Shown here: positions 1-11,196 of the stretch, one piece after another | Numbering within the stretch: position 1 is the stretch's first letter | Layout of the letters: the number at the start of each line of letters is the position of its first letter | The notes under the pieces: generated by a model | What the model was told of the DNA's origin: nothing | Databases searched by the model: none | Seen by the model: the letters and a program-made list of their open reading frames with translations, nothing else | Program-made: the position numbers and the translations under genes | Assembly (NCBI GenBank): GCA_005281725.1 | Contig: SSBO01000001.1 | Coordinates: 852,399 to 916,398 of the forward strand | DNA from: Wuchereria bancrofti | Lineage: Eukaryota > Nematoda > Chromadorea > Rhabditida > Onchocercidae | DNA: 64,000 nucleotides | Reading direction: 5' to 3'

Positions 1-70
1 TGCTAAAAAATTTCAAATTTTTTAATTTGCTAAAAATTTCAAAAAATTAATTTGCTAAAAAATTTCAAGC
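1..70. repeat. Short tandem repeat, about 26-bp unit, three copies
   Basis: Three consecutive units start with TGCTAAAAA and run through TTTCAAA to AATT (unit lengths 27 and 25, then a partial). They lie in the Musashi intron at the left edge. No function is evident. Confidence 0.7.
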
Positions 71-154
71 TAAAATAAAATGAAACATATATCATTAAAA
101 TTTTTATACTTTTATTAAAAAATAATATAATCTGAAGTAACTTTATTAAAGTAC

Positions 155-1434
155 CAAGTAATTGCTCTGGTCCGAGACCGTATAAACTACGAGCTGCAGC
201 TGCTCTACTTTTATTTAGTTGAACCGGTAGCATCACCTGAAATTATAAAATATATTGATTTCATGATATCACTTAATGTTATTGAACTTGGAGGAAAATA
301 ATTAATTTAAAACAGGAAAAAAGTTATTGGGAACTGATATAAATAATTAAGAATTATTTTTATTCATTCCTCAATTTTAATTCAAATTTATAGCTCAAAC
401 AATGGCGATGCCAGATGATTCGTAGAATATTTGATTAGCTTAGCACAAAAAAATATTTGTTCAAAATTAGCAAAAATAGAAAGATTTATCCCTTACTTTT
501 CCTCATTTTCCTTCTTTCACTTTTTGCTAATTTGAAAAACAAATAATTACTGCTTGACTCTCACTTAGCTTTTGAAATGGAATTAGAGTGGTAAGCTTCC
601 CTTCATATAACTACTGTTTATTTATTTATTTAATTTATTTATTATTATTATTATTATTGTCACTATTACTTATTATTATTAATTATTATTATTAAATTTA
701 CAATGATAGTGAAATAATAAGAATTTGAAATTGAAAACAAAAATTCGATTATGCTTACTTCTTTGGGTTGAGCTTTCTTGCATTCCACCATTTTACCGTT
801 AATTTCGTGAAAATGAATTTCACACACCTTATCACTAACATCGTCGTTATCAAACGTTATAAAACCAAATCCTACAGAAAAAAGTTAAATTCATTTTCTG
901 ATGAAAAGAAATGTTTAATTTGATTTCTATTTGTATCATTTTAAGAACTATCATTTTAAGTAGTTTATTTTAAATAAATTGCGCTAAATTTCAAAACTTG
1001 TAATTATAAAAAAAAAGTATTATTATACTTTAACATTTTTTTTGCACTTTTGTAATATAATATTTTGGATAAAATGATAATGGAGAAGTTTAACCTCGAT
1101 GACGTTGAGTTGTTTTATCAAACATTAGCATTGCATCTTCGACCTTAAAAATTAAAGTTAACTTGAATTGAGTAGAGAGCATTTTTTGTAATACATACGG
1201 CTAAGCAGAAGAAATTGCTACTGATAAACATATCACATCATCATTGATTACTAACACAATGAAATTCTTTCAATTTCTAATTCAGTTTTCCTATAGTAGA
1301 ATTTTGGTAAATATTTTCAACATAGACAAGATATTACTTACCTTTCCATATTGTTCAAAATAATTCTTCATATCTTCCAGAGTTGAGGTTGCTGATAAGC
1401 CACCAATAAATACTTTCTTCGTTTTAATTATCAT
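155..1434 (-). CDS. msi-1: Musashi RRM2 and post-RRM exons 6-9
   Basis: Exons 1342-1434, 1095-1143, 759-871 and 155-236 encode linker MIIKTKK, RRM2 and the conserved segment after it. RRM2 reads [19 protein letters not shown], then [18 protein letters not shown] and [11 protein letters not shown]. The last visible exon ends after GPEQLL with one base of a Gly codon, so at least one more exon must lie left of position 155. The acceptor of exon 7 is AAG rather than CAG. Confidence 0.93.
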
Positions 1435-4400
1435 CTACAAAAAAATTTAAAGTTAATTTGCACTTCGTTTAATTGTGTTTTTAATTAATTTTGAAAATAG
1501 AAAAAAATATGTATATGGCAAAGAACTCTCAATTTCTTTCAGTTTTTGACAAAATCTCACATTTAATGATTCAAAACATTTTTATTATCATTAACCCAAC
1601 TGATAATAATAGCCTACTTGACAAATATCAGCGAGAATTTTTAACCATGTGTGAATTTTCATGGATAAGAAATGCTTAATCAATGAAGTTAATTAAAGCT
1701 TCAAACTGCATTGTCTTAATATTGGCCAATAAGTTGCATCATTTTCTGGGCTTACTTGAAATTTTAGAAAAAAATATTCCATTAAATTCCGACATTATCA
1801 ATTATCAGACTATTTCCCATTTCTTATCTTATTGAGGTGTATGGAAGATTATACAGTTTTAATTACAATGTCAAATATACTTTCATTTAATAGTTTAAAA
1901 ATACTAAACTTGATAAATGCAAATTTTTTAAATTAATTTATTTTTTGTTAATGTTAATTATTCTCAATATGATAAATATTTGTCGCATATTGATTATAAC
2001 TTGATTTTTGATTAAAAACTAAATGACAAGATCAATGCAACACCGCAAATTTTACAATCAAAACTATTACTTACTACATATTTGTTGACCTTCACAACGG
2101 TTACTATCGCATAGCTGATGATAATAAGATCGATAGAGGAATTTATGAATTCCTATGAAAGACTTCAAACCGATGAATTCGAGAAAAAAAATTGAGAAAT
2201 TCTATGAATTGAAATGAATTCATAAATGATACTAAATAAAAAAGGAAAAAAAAAAACGAATATTAAAGGAAAAGAACGAATTCAAATTTTAGGGAAAAAT
2301 TTTATGTGCAAAAGGAAACAATCACAAAACAATAACGGATTAGAATTTTAAAATAATTTTAAGCGAAGAAAAAAAAAAACCTTTTTGATTTTATGGTTTT
2401 TTATATTTGAACTATTTTACACAATTCATTTTAATTTTAATAGCAACTCTAGAAAATATCCTTTTATATGTATCATAATATATATTTATTAAAAATATAT
2501 GAAAAGTTATGTATTTGATGAAATATAAAAAAAATAAAATTACATAAATAATTGAAAAAAAATAAAATGGAAAATAAAATTATGAAAAATAAAATAAATT
2601 ACATAAATAATGAAAAATAAAGTTACATAAATAATTGAAAGTTCTAACATTCATTAAATCATACTTTGATAAAATCAGTTTTACTTACTTATGGCTGATT
2701 GTAAGAAAATTTTTGAATTTCAAAAAGAAAGAAGCAAACACGATTTCAGTAATGCAAAATGTTAAAAGAAAATTGCGCAGTAGTAGCATTCTTTTGAGGA
2801 TTTGATAGGATCAAAATTTTGCAATTCAAACTAATAATTCCAGATAAGAAATGATTTTTGAATTTGTCATTGTCATTTTCACTGCAAAGCAATAAGAAGG
2901 GAAAGAGAGAGAGGATAAAAGGGAGAGGGGGAGGGAAAGAGAAAAAACAGGGACAGGAAGAGAGAGAAGGAAAGAGATGGAAAAAAGAAAGCCTTTAAAA
3001 TTAATCATATTGTAAAATGTCTTCGTTTCATTTTTTCCTTTCTCAAATAAAATTCTTAAAATTTCCATCATTTTTAATCCCTCATTTTATTGTTGGAAAA
3101 CGAGAGGAATTTTTTGAAAGCTTCTTAAGTTTGTAAAAGAAAGTTTACTTATTGCTTTTTTTTTAAATTTTTTAACTATCTTTCTCCTATCTTTCCATCT
3201 TCTGCTGCCACTCACTTTTTTATGATGTTTTAAGAGGAAGTAATGATGAGAAAAACATGTCATCAACCATATCTTTCCCTCTTTTACCTTTCAAAAAGTT
3301 AAAAAAAATGAAAAAATAGAAAATAAAAAATTTTTGTCTGGTTTAATTTCATTTTTTAAAATTTAAAACTTTTAAAACAAAATAGTTACTTCCATTTTCA
3401 GCTTTTCTGTCTTTTAAATATACTATGCTGGATTAGATTTTTAGTTAAATTTGAACTCATTATTAACAAATATGCTATAATAATTGTAATTACTTAAATT
3501 ACAGTGTAAATTTATATATTATAATATAAAAAATCAGTTCCACTAAAACAGAAAAAATAAAAACGAATTATCCAAAAAGAATTTGGATAAAAATTAAATT
3601 TTATCCGTTAAATTGAAAAATAGGAATGCAATGAAAGTGGTAGTAAACTGATAGCGTAATAGCAAAATTTTATTTAAAAAAATATATATATAGAATTTTA
3701 TAAAAGATTACTGTACGAGAGATTACTGTAAAATTATCGTATATCATAACTGTGGGATAATATGTTACGGTAAGTGAACAGAGAAATAAAGGGAGAGAGA
3801 ATGAGATAATGAATAAACGATTAACAACTACTGTAATGTGTTTTATGGTTATTAATGAACATTTATAAAAGAAAAAAAGCACAGAAATATTTTGATATTT
3901 TTTGAAAAAATCAATAATTAAAATACGAAAAGCTTAAAGTTCGATCTAATGAGGCTAATAAAAAAGATTTTGAAAAAAAAATTTACAGATGATTGAATGT
4001 GATTGTTAAAATTATTTTAGGAAATGACTGATGGACTTAAATTTTGGTTTTATCATAAAAGTATAGCATGCAATGACAAGTTTGTTTTTGCATTGCTTTA
4101 AATTTCCAAAAACTAATAAACAAATCCGTAATCCTAAAGTTAACATTCCAGAATTCTTTTTTTGCTTTTTTTTTTTCTTTTTTGTCATTTTTTATTAGGA
4201 AAACATAAGTTTCAGGGAAAATTATAAAATTTATGTCTTTTTCTTTTTTTTAACAAAAAAGAAAAGAAATTGGATAAATTTACACTAACTTTTGGTTGTG
4301 CTTTCTTAGGAAATGCAACTTTTGGATCGATCTGAAAAAAAATGTTAAGATTTTCACTGAAAAGTATAAGATTAAAAATATTATTTCAAAAAATAAATAA

Positions 4401-6756
4401 CTGTTAAGAAAAGATATCAAAAAGAAAAACTTTCTTTTTTCCAGTAGAAAAGTTCCAATAAAGAAAGAACATAAAAATAGTATTTTTCATTTTTACTTTT
4501 TTATTTCTCAAATATTAATCATCAAAATTACTTTTATCATTAGCTTAATCTTATTCTGAAATGCTCAATATTTTGTCCAAATAGAAGTGGAAATAATTCA
4601 TAATTCAGGAAAGAAAAAGGAAAAAAAGGAAGAAATTTAGTTTATTGCTCAAATTATACCTTTTATTACCACGTTTATATAATTTCTCTTTTTTTTTTTT
4701 TGTATGCATATTTCTATTCATAAATATTACAGTAAGTTTAAAATTTGATTTATGTCAAAATAAAAAAAAAGAGAAAAACCAAAATGCTAACTTTTTTGCC
4801 ATCAAGTTCATGCTGCTCTTGAGCTAATACTTTATCAACACTTGCCGGATCAGTAAATGTTATAAATCCAAAACCTCTGCAATTTAAGATAATTCAAAAA
4901 ATGAAATTTATAAGAGAAAGATTTTAAATAATCTTATAATAAATGTAATAGAAAAAAAAAAGAAAGTAGCAATAGAAAGAAATAAGAACTGAAAAAAAAA
5001 AACGGATTAAAAAAATCGAAATAATAATTGCCTGGCCCTTTTTGTTGCTGGATCCCTCATTACCATACATTCATTTACTTCACCAAATTTACCAAAATAA
5101 TCTCGTAATCCTTCTATAAAAGCATTTTTTTTTTTTTTTTTGAATATATGAATCAAAATTTATAAAGAAATTTAAAGTAACATTATATGAAAATAATAGC
5201 AACAATTACTATACTACATAGTATTTATACGTGAAAAAGTATTTATAATAAATTTTAGAGGGAGGATCAAAAAGTTTAACTTTACATATTTATTATAATT
5301 TTTAAAAGATTTTAATTTTTCAAAATTACTCTGAAATTTATTATAAATATTTCTTCACATATTTTTACATTTATAATGCTTTACTTTTTTACTTTACTTT
5401 TATTAATACTATTATTATTATTGTTATTCCTACTACCACTACTACTACTATTACTACTACTACTACTACTAAATGTTAGTATTACTATTACTACTACTAA
5501 TACTAATACTTCTACTACTACTATTACTACTTGGGTACTTCTCAATTAAATACCCACAATCTAACTATTATTATTAAAGGAGAAATAACCTAGTGATTTG
5601 GACCATAGCTCAAATTATAACACTCTTCATCGAACGTTCTAATTATATAATTACATTCAAGTATTCAAATCCCATCGCTTATTTGGATTTGAATGTAATT
5701 ATATAACTACAACCCTGCAATTTCATTATTTAGCAGTAATTAATTATATAAGTGAAATTCTTTTAATATCTATAAAAATGATTATTTCTTTATAGCTATC
5801 TATCACTTAACTATTTCCAACCGTTAGTTTAACTTATCAATTACATATAAATATATTAGTTTAAAAAAAAGCGACAAAAATTAAAAAATATTATTACTTA
5901 CCAGCTGTTGTTTGCCAACTAAGACCACCGATAAACATTTTACTGAAATAAAGTAATAATAAAGTCATATATTTTTTTTAAATTGTCATTTTTCTTTTTC
6001 TTCAGAATAAACTTTTCAAATTTTGCTAAATTCGAAGGACAATTTGTTAACATGAAATGTATGCAATATTTATAACAGTAGCAACAAAAAAAAAAAAAAA
6101 GTTAATTAACAAAGTTAACACTGTCTTTCTCATCTGACATAATCCAAAAAATTTGAAAAAAAAAAAAGAAAACAAACAAATATGAATAACTGCTAAAATT
6201 TCGCACTAAAAAATATTAAACTAGTGAATGATTGATACTCATTCCAGTTTTCAAATATCATCTTTCCTATTTATTCTAGCACTAATATCAACATTCTAAA
6301 GTACATCTTTCATTCAATTAAAAATTTCCAAAAAATAAAAATCCAACGAAAAAAAGTTACTCTAAATATGCTCTATTTCATTCTATAACAAATACTAAAT
6401 ACTTCGTTCTATACCAAATAAATAATTATTTAAAACAATGAGATATAAAAGTTTTATTATTTAAATTTATAAAATATTTTGCTAGAAAATATATTAGAAA
6501 AGTGCTTTTGTCGTTCATTTACTATCATATATTTGATATATATATTTATAAAATTGTGAAAATTTTCAAAAAAATGATAGAAAAAAATAACAGTTTCTTT
6601 TTTTTTTCAAAAAAATTTAATAATAAAAAAAAAAAAGGAAATGCTAAAAAATGAAAATATTACTTACCCGGGATCATTAGAACTGGTACCATCCTCTGAA
6701 CTTGGACTTTGTTGTGTTACTTCATTATCATTTACATTACTATCAGATGCATCCAT
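155..6756 (-). CDS. msi-1: Musashi-family RNA-binding protein, 5' nine exons (3' end beyond window)
   Basis: Sequence-specific mRNA-binding translational regulator of the Musashi family, expected in the cytoplasm, often of neural cells. Exons in coding order are 6668-6756, 5902-5942, 5032-5113, 4792-4876, 4290-4331, 1342-1434, 1095-1143, 759-871 and 155-236. They join in a single open frame of 225 residues and leave phase 1 at the left edge. The start ATG is at 6756, followed by an acidic Ser/Asp/Asn-rich leader ([12 protein letters not shown]). RRM1 (about residues 31-107) has RNP2 KMFIGGL and RNP1 [11 protein letters not shown]2 (about 120-196) has RNP2 KVFIGGL and RNP1 RGFGFITF. The family hallmarks AQPKEVMLPV and [16 protein letters not shown] follow RRM2. 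The C-terminal low-complexity part is missing because it lies left of the window. The intron between exons 3 and 4 has a GC donor. HnRNP A/DAZAP relatives were considered, but the post-RRM2 motif is Musashi-specific. Confidence 0.94.
616..694. repeat. (TTTA)n/(TTA)n microsatellite in Musashi intron
   Basis: Imperfect TTTA repeats pass into TTA repeats just downstream, in gene sense, of the exon 8 donor. Confidence 0.8.
1435..4289 (-). other. msi-1: Large Musashi intron between RRM1 and RRM2
   Basis: This 2.85-kb intron separates the RRM1 tail from the RRM2 exon; the coding phase is 0 on both sides. It is A+T-rich, with poly-A and poly-T runs and a GA-rich patch around 2895-2985. I found no additional in-frame exon that Musashi homology would require. 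The open frames inside it are low-complexity translations. Confidence 0.8.
4290..5942 (-). CDS. msi-1: Musashi RRM1 exons 2-5
   Basis: Four exons (5902-5942, 5032-5113, 4792-4876, 4290-4331) encode the first RNA-recognition motif. [16 protein letters not shown] and MVMRDP are the usual Musashi RRM1 strand and helix segments, and the aromatic RNP1 positions Phe73, Phe75 and Phe78 are intact. The last exon ends in [10 protein letters not shown], the RRM1 tail and inter-RRM linker. All junction phases agree (2, 1, 2, 0, 0). The acceptor of exon 2 is TTTCAG and most donors read GTAAGT or GTTAG. The exon 3 donor is GC instead of GT. Confidence 0.93.
5401..5531. repeat. (ACT)n trinucleotide tract in Musashi intron
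   Basis: Interrupted ACT and ATT trinucleotides fill about 130 bp of the intron between Musashi exons 2 and 3. Confidence 0.85.
5643..5706. repeat. Intronic inverted repeat, 18-bp perfect arms
   Basis: The left arm at 5643-5660 (TTATATAATTACATTCAA) is exactly complementary to 5689-5706, with a 28-nt spacer. A second pairing, TTCAAATCC at 5664-5672 with GGATTTGAA at 5685-5693, competes with the first. It lies between Musashi exons 2 and 3. Confidence 0.85.
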
Positions 6757-9557
6757 CACTATCGCTTTTCTTTCTACTACACTTTGAGCTATTCTCTCTC
6801 TCTCTCTCTCTTAGTAAAATTATATTTCAAATATACTATTATTACTAAGCACCGGCCGTAATTTGCCCTTTTAAGGCCTGCTAAGCTAAGCAAAAAAGAA
6901 TAATTATTGCAGTAATGAAATTAATAGATTGAATAAATGAGAAAATGTGAATTATTGTTGAAATATTGAATAAGATTGAATTAATTCCAATACAGTAAAA
7001 TAGGATTAGCAAATCAATAAACAGTTTAATTGATAATTCAATTTTTCGTCGTTTTTTCTTCTTCTTCTTCTTTCTTCAGTATTTCTCTCTCTCTCTTTTT
7101 TTTTCACCTTTCTTTTTTTACAAATCACACGAAATTCTTCTCGCAGTTCCAAATGAAATTGCAAAGAAAAAAAAAAGTTTTCTTTTTTTTTTTTGTTGAT
7201 ATCTGAAACAGAGAGAATAATGAGAAAGTGAGAAATTGAAAAATTGAGCGAAGTTTTAGAAGCTTTTCGTTTCCAATAATAACATAATAATGTTACGCAT
7301 AGCATAGCTTATTTAATTAATAATCAATTATTTGGAAAAGTTTTATGTGCAAATATGTACGTAACAAATTACAACTTTTTTTTTTCTATTTCACAAATTC
7401 CCTTTCAAAATAAAAATAAAAACAAAAAAAAGAGAAAAAAAGCCATTTATTTTCACTGAAACATTAAAACATTGAAATTTGATGAAATTTCACAACATCG
7501 CTAAATTGTAAATAAAACGTCATTGCAAGTTCTTTTATCTTTCATCAATTTCCGCCCGTATAATCTTATGAATGACATCCTTCACTTATTTTCTTCATCT
7601 TTCACATAAATTAATCTTTTCATTTAAATATTTATCGCATTTACTTATTCTCTGCAAAAATTAATTTCATGCAATTTTGTTTACATTATTAATGCAAATG
7701 TTAAATTTAAAAAGTCGTAAAAAACCTGTGAAATGAAAAAGAAAAACGTAAAAAAAAGAAGATGGAAGGAAATGTTTAATGAAAAACGCATTTTTTTTTT
7801 TATCATGAAATGAATAAACAATCTATGATATACTGATATGTAAATGATTATGATAATGAATATGATCAGACATTTTTGTTTGTCAATTGCCAACTCTTTA
7901 ATGAAAAAATTAAACAACACTTGTCTTCTGCGTATAAAATATAAATCATACCTTTTAAACAAAGCGTAAAAAAGAAATTCAATTAAATTTTTTTTCCTTT
8001 GAAAATTGAAATAATTAGTAAGAAAAAAAAAAAGAAAGAAAACGTGATAACAAAAGATTGTATTTTAGCTCTGGAAATATTTAATTTATTTTAAGAGCTT
8101 GGGAATAAATTTGTTTAGAAGGATAAAATAATGTGAAGAAATAAACTGGCTAAAAAGATGAGAAAAGAGAAAGTTAACATTTAGGAAGATAACAAATATT
8201 AATATTGACAAAAATTATATCTTCTCTCTTTTACGGATGACAGCACTTTTCAATAACAGCAGCGACAACAATAACACCAACAACAACAACAAATGACGAA
8301 ACAATAGCAAAACATCAAATCAACAACCTTCATTAATTTCGATAATTCTCAACAAAAAAAAAAAATGAATTTTTTGAAAAAAGCACTATGACAGATTGTA
8401 AAGATGGATGATAACAAAATCAAATATGCGATTACATTTAAGTCACAGTGTAAAGGCTTTTTTTTTCGAATATTTAAATATTACGGATTAAAATTGAAAT
8501 AAACTGCTACAATCAATTTAAAAAAAAAAAGTTTATTAACTGAAATGATAAAAGGAAAGAAAAAATTAATATCAACTTGAATAAGAAAAAAAGAAGTCAT
8601 TTATTGTGTCACTTAAATAACATTTCAACTATATGTTCTAAGTAATTGTAAGTAAGCTTACATCAATCAATCATTTAATTAATTAATCAATCAGCTGAAT
8701 TCTCTTATCTCAATGTGTTATTCAAATAACACGGATTAAAATTAATTTCATATTATAATTGACTAGTTAATGAATGAAAATGTTTAACCATAGTATAGAT
8801 TACTAAATTATTAATTTTTTTATTGATTTATTTATAGTCTTTCTGTCAGCATTTATTTCTTTCATATTTAATTGCGTATTTTTGAACAAATATATATATA
8901 TTTTCTTTTGATTATACTCTTTCCACTTTTTTATTTCTTTAAAAAAAAAAGATCCACAAAAAAGAATTAGTAGTTTTAAGTAAGAATGTTTAGTTTGGAT
9001 TTAAAATACTCAAATTTATATGGACTTAAGTAATTAATTGTAAGTGTGAAAATTAATTATTCGATCTGAAATATTCAAATTACATAAAGTGAAAGTTATG
9101 GATAAGTAAAGGAAGTGTTTTGAAAAGTTGAAAGTTAACTAATAAATAGCTGCGGTTGATATGTGGTGAATGTATAAATGAGTTTGTGTGTGTGTATGTA
9201 TGTGTGTGTATGTGTGTGTGTATGTGTATGTATGTATGTGTGTATGTGTTTCTATGTACGTCCGAGTATGCATTTATGTTTTTGAAAATTTAAAAAAAAA
9301 ATTTTTTTTTAGCAAAATTCTTGAAGCTGAAATTGATTGACGTAGCTGTTTCTCTCTCTCCCTCCCTCTTTCTCTCTCTCCCTCCATCTCTCTCTCTATC
9401 TTTCTTTCTTTCTTACCATTTCATGTCTCTGTTATAGACTATTCTCTTATATTTTTATGTATAATAATACATCATTCACAAGTTTAACATCAGATATTTT
9501 AGTTGTTAAAATTTCTCTTTCAAAACTTTAACGTCTTGTTATTTATCATATCATATC

Positions 9558-9587
9558 TTATCTTATCTATCCATATAGATAAGATAA
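9558..9587. repeat. Perfect hairpin, 13-bp arms and 4-nt loop
   Basis: TTATCTTATCTAT at 9558-9570 is exactly complementary to ATAGATAAGATAA at 9575-9587, with loop CCAT. The arms hold repeated GATAA motifs (GATA-factor type) on opposite strands. Confidence 0.8.
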
Positions 9588-10270
9588 ACAGAAATAGATG
9601 TGTATCGTTAAATTGCTAAAGAAAATGATAATAATTACAGTATGTAATATGTCAATTTGATTAGGAGCAAAAAAAAAAAGAATTCATGAAATTTATTAGA
9701 AAATAATTAATAAAAATAATAATTTTATTATTTCTAATCTTTTTTTTTCTCTCTCTCCCTCTCTCTCTCTTTACTTCTCTCTCTCTCTTTACTTCAAATT
9801 ATCATTTTGAAAAAAGAAACGAAAACAAAAGGAAAAAGAAAAACTCAATGAATTGAATGTATACATTTTAGTTGCTATATATCATTATAGCATGACAAAA
9901 TGATACATTTAGAAAAGACTTAGACTATACTAATTCATCTCTGACATTTCATTCAATTCATCGAAAATATATTAAAAAAAAAAAAAAAAAAGAAAGAGAA
10001 TGATGATGATAATGATGATATTTTGATATGAAAATTATCTCACAAATTTAAGAAATAATGATATCATTCTTAAATATAAATTAATCGATAACATTAATAT
10101 TACAACTATTATTGTTATAGTTTAAAAGATTTCATAATATTACTGAATAATTTCGTAATTTTTATTAATTTTAAGACTTCATACAAAAAAAAAAAAAAGA
10201 TTAATCACATTTTGACATTTGTATTTAAACACAAACAGAAAAAAAAAAGGATCCTATAAGTGTAAGGTGA

Positions 10271-10271
<1 letters not shown>

Positions 10272-10320
<49 letters not shown>

Positions 10321-10398
10321 ATTATTATTATTACTGTTATTATTAATTTTTATTATTATTGTTACTATTATTTGATTACTATTATTATCATTATTATT
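10272..10398. repeat. (TTA)n microsatellite
   Basis: A near-perfect run of ATT trinucleotides is followed by interrupted copies. It lies about 140 bp upstream of the candidate small gene. Confidence 0.85.
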
Positions 10399-10536
10399 TG
10401 ATTTTAATATAATATATATACATATATATTTGGGAATTATGGAGGATAGTGTTTACTTGATAAGATGAGATTGTTTGTGCCTTCTGTTCAATGTGACAAT
10501 GATGATGTGAATAGTAATAGATAAAATTTAAAGCAG

Positions 10537-10941
10537 ATGGAAGTGATGAACTATGCTGAAGGTCATTCGTGTGCTACTGCTGTTGCGGGCATTTCTGAAC
10601 ATGATTTAGACGAAAGATGTGAACAACGTATGGAAGGGAAACTCTACCCACTTAGAAAGAATGAAAAGAGTTATACGGGCAAATATGCTTCCCATGTTTT
10701 TAACATCATACAAAGGTACATATCAGAACAGGTATATAGTTCAATGACTTTATATGATACATATATTTATTTATTGAAATTAATATTAGAAATGGCTAAA
10801 AATATTTTTGCTTCATCAATAAGGCTTTAATTGATTAAAAAAGGCCAAATTATAATGTTCAAAAGATAAATAGATATTTGACATACGATCAATTCGATAG
10901 AAATGGAATGATATTATTTCAGGTGTGCTAGTAAACAGTAA
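10537..10941 (+). CDS. Candidate two-exon small gene, 65-residue protein of unknown family
   Basis: I do not recognise this gene. Exon 1 is 10537-10715, starting with ATG directly after an AG (AAAGCAG), and exon 2 is 10923-10941. The 207-bp intron has donor GTACAT and a textbook nematode acceptor ATTATTTCAG. Splicing joins AG to G as an Arg codon and reaches a TAA five codons later. An AATAAA at 10946-10951 follows at once. The predicted protein begins MEVMNYAEGHSCATAV and contains EHDLDERCEQRMEGKLYP. It has no signal peptide or membrane segment and is mixed-charge with three cysteines (the third in exon 2). The exon is clearly richer in G+C than its flanks and its composition is coding-like, unlike the low-complexity frames around it. 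It could instead be the last two exons of a longer gene, or a decayed fragment. Confidence 0.45.
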
Positions 10942-11154
10942 TCAGAATAAATAGTTTCGTTCAATGGGAAAAAAAAAAGTTCATAAAAACCGGTCTGCTA
11001 GATGTCAAAAGAATACATCAGCTTCATATATATGTATGATTAGAGCAGGAAAGGTGTTATGTAAAAATGTATATAAACGGTAAAAGTTTCGGAATGCTTA
11101 AGCGGAAAAAACATTGAAATGAGACAAATCTATCCATGCATGTATATATTTGTT

Positions 11155-11161
11155 TACTTAC

Positions 11162-11196
<35 letters not shown>
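11155..11196. repeat. (TTTA)n microsatellite
   Basis: About ten copies of a TTTA tetranucleotide. Confidence 0.85.

Larger units (their letters stand above)
6757..10536. other. Upstream region of the Musashi gene, no coding gene recognised
   Basis: Immediately 5' of the Musashi ATG (minus-strand sense) is a GA-repeat (6793-6811 as CT) and a candidate acceptor ACTAAG just before it, which could be a trans-splice or 5'-UTR splice site. The rest is A+T-rich, with TG/TATG repeats at 9183-9250, CT-rich tracts at 9350-9412 and 9746-9788, a perfect 13-bp hairpin at 9558-9587, and a (TTA)n run at 10272-10398. Open frames here are low-complexity shadows. Confidence 0.7.

Noticed and set aside
1491..1679. 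62-codon plus-strand frame next to Musashi exon 6
   Set aside because: Lies in the intron antisense to the gene, A+T-rich, with no family motif.
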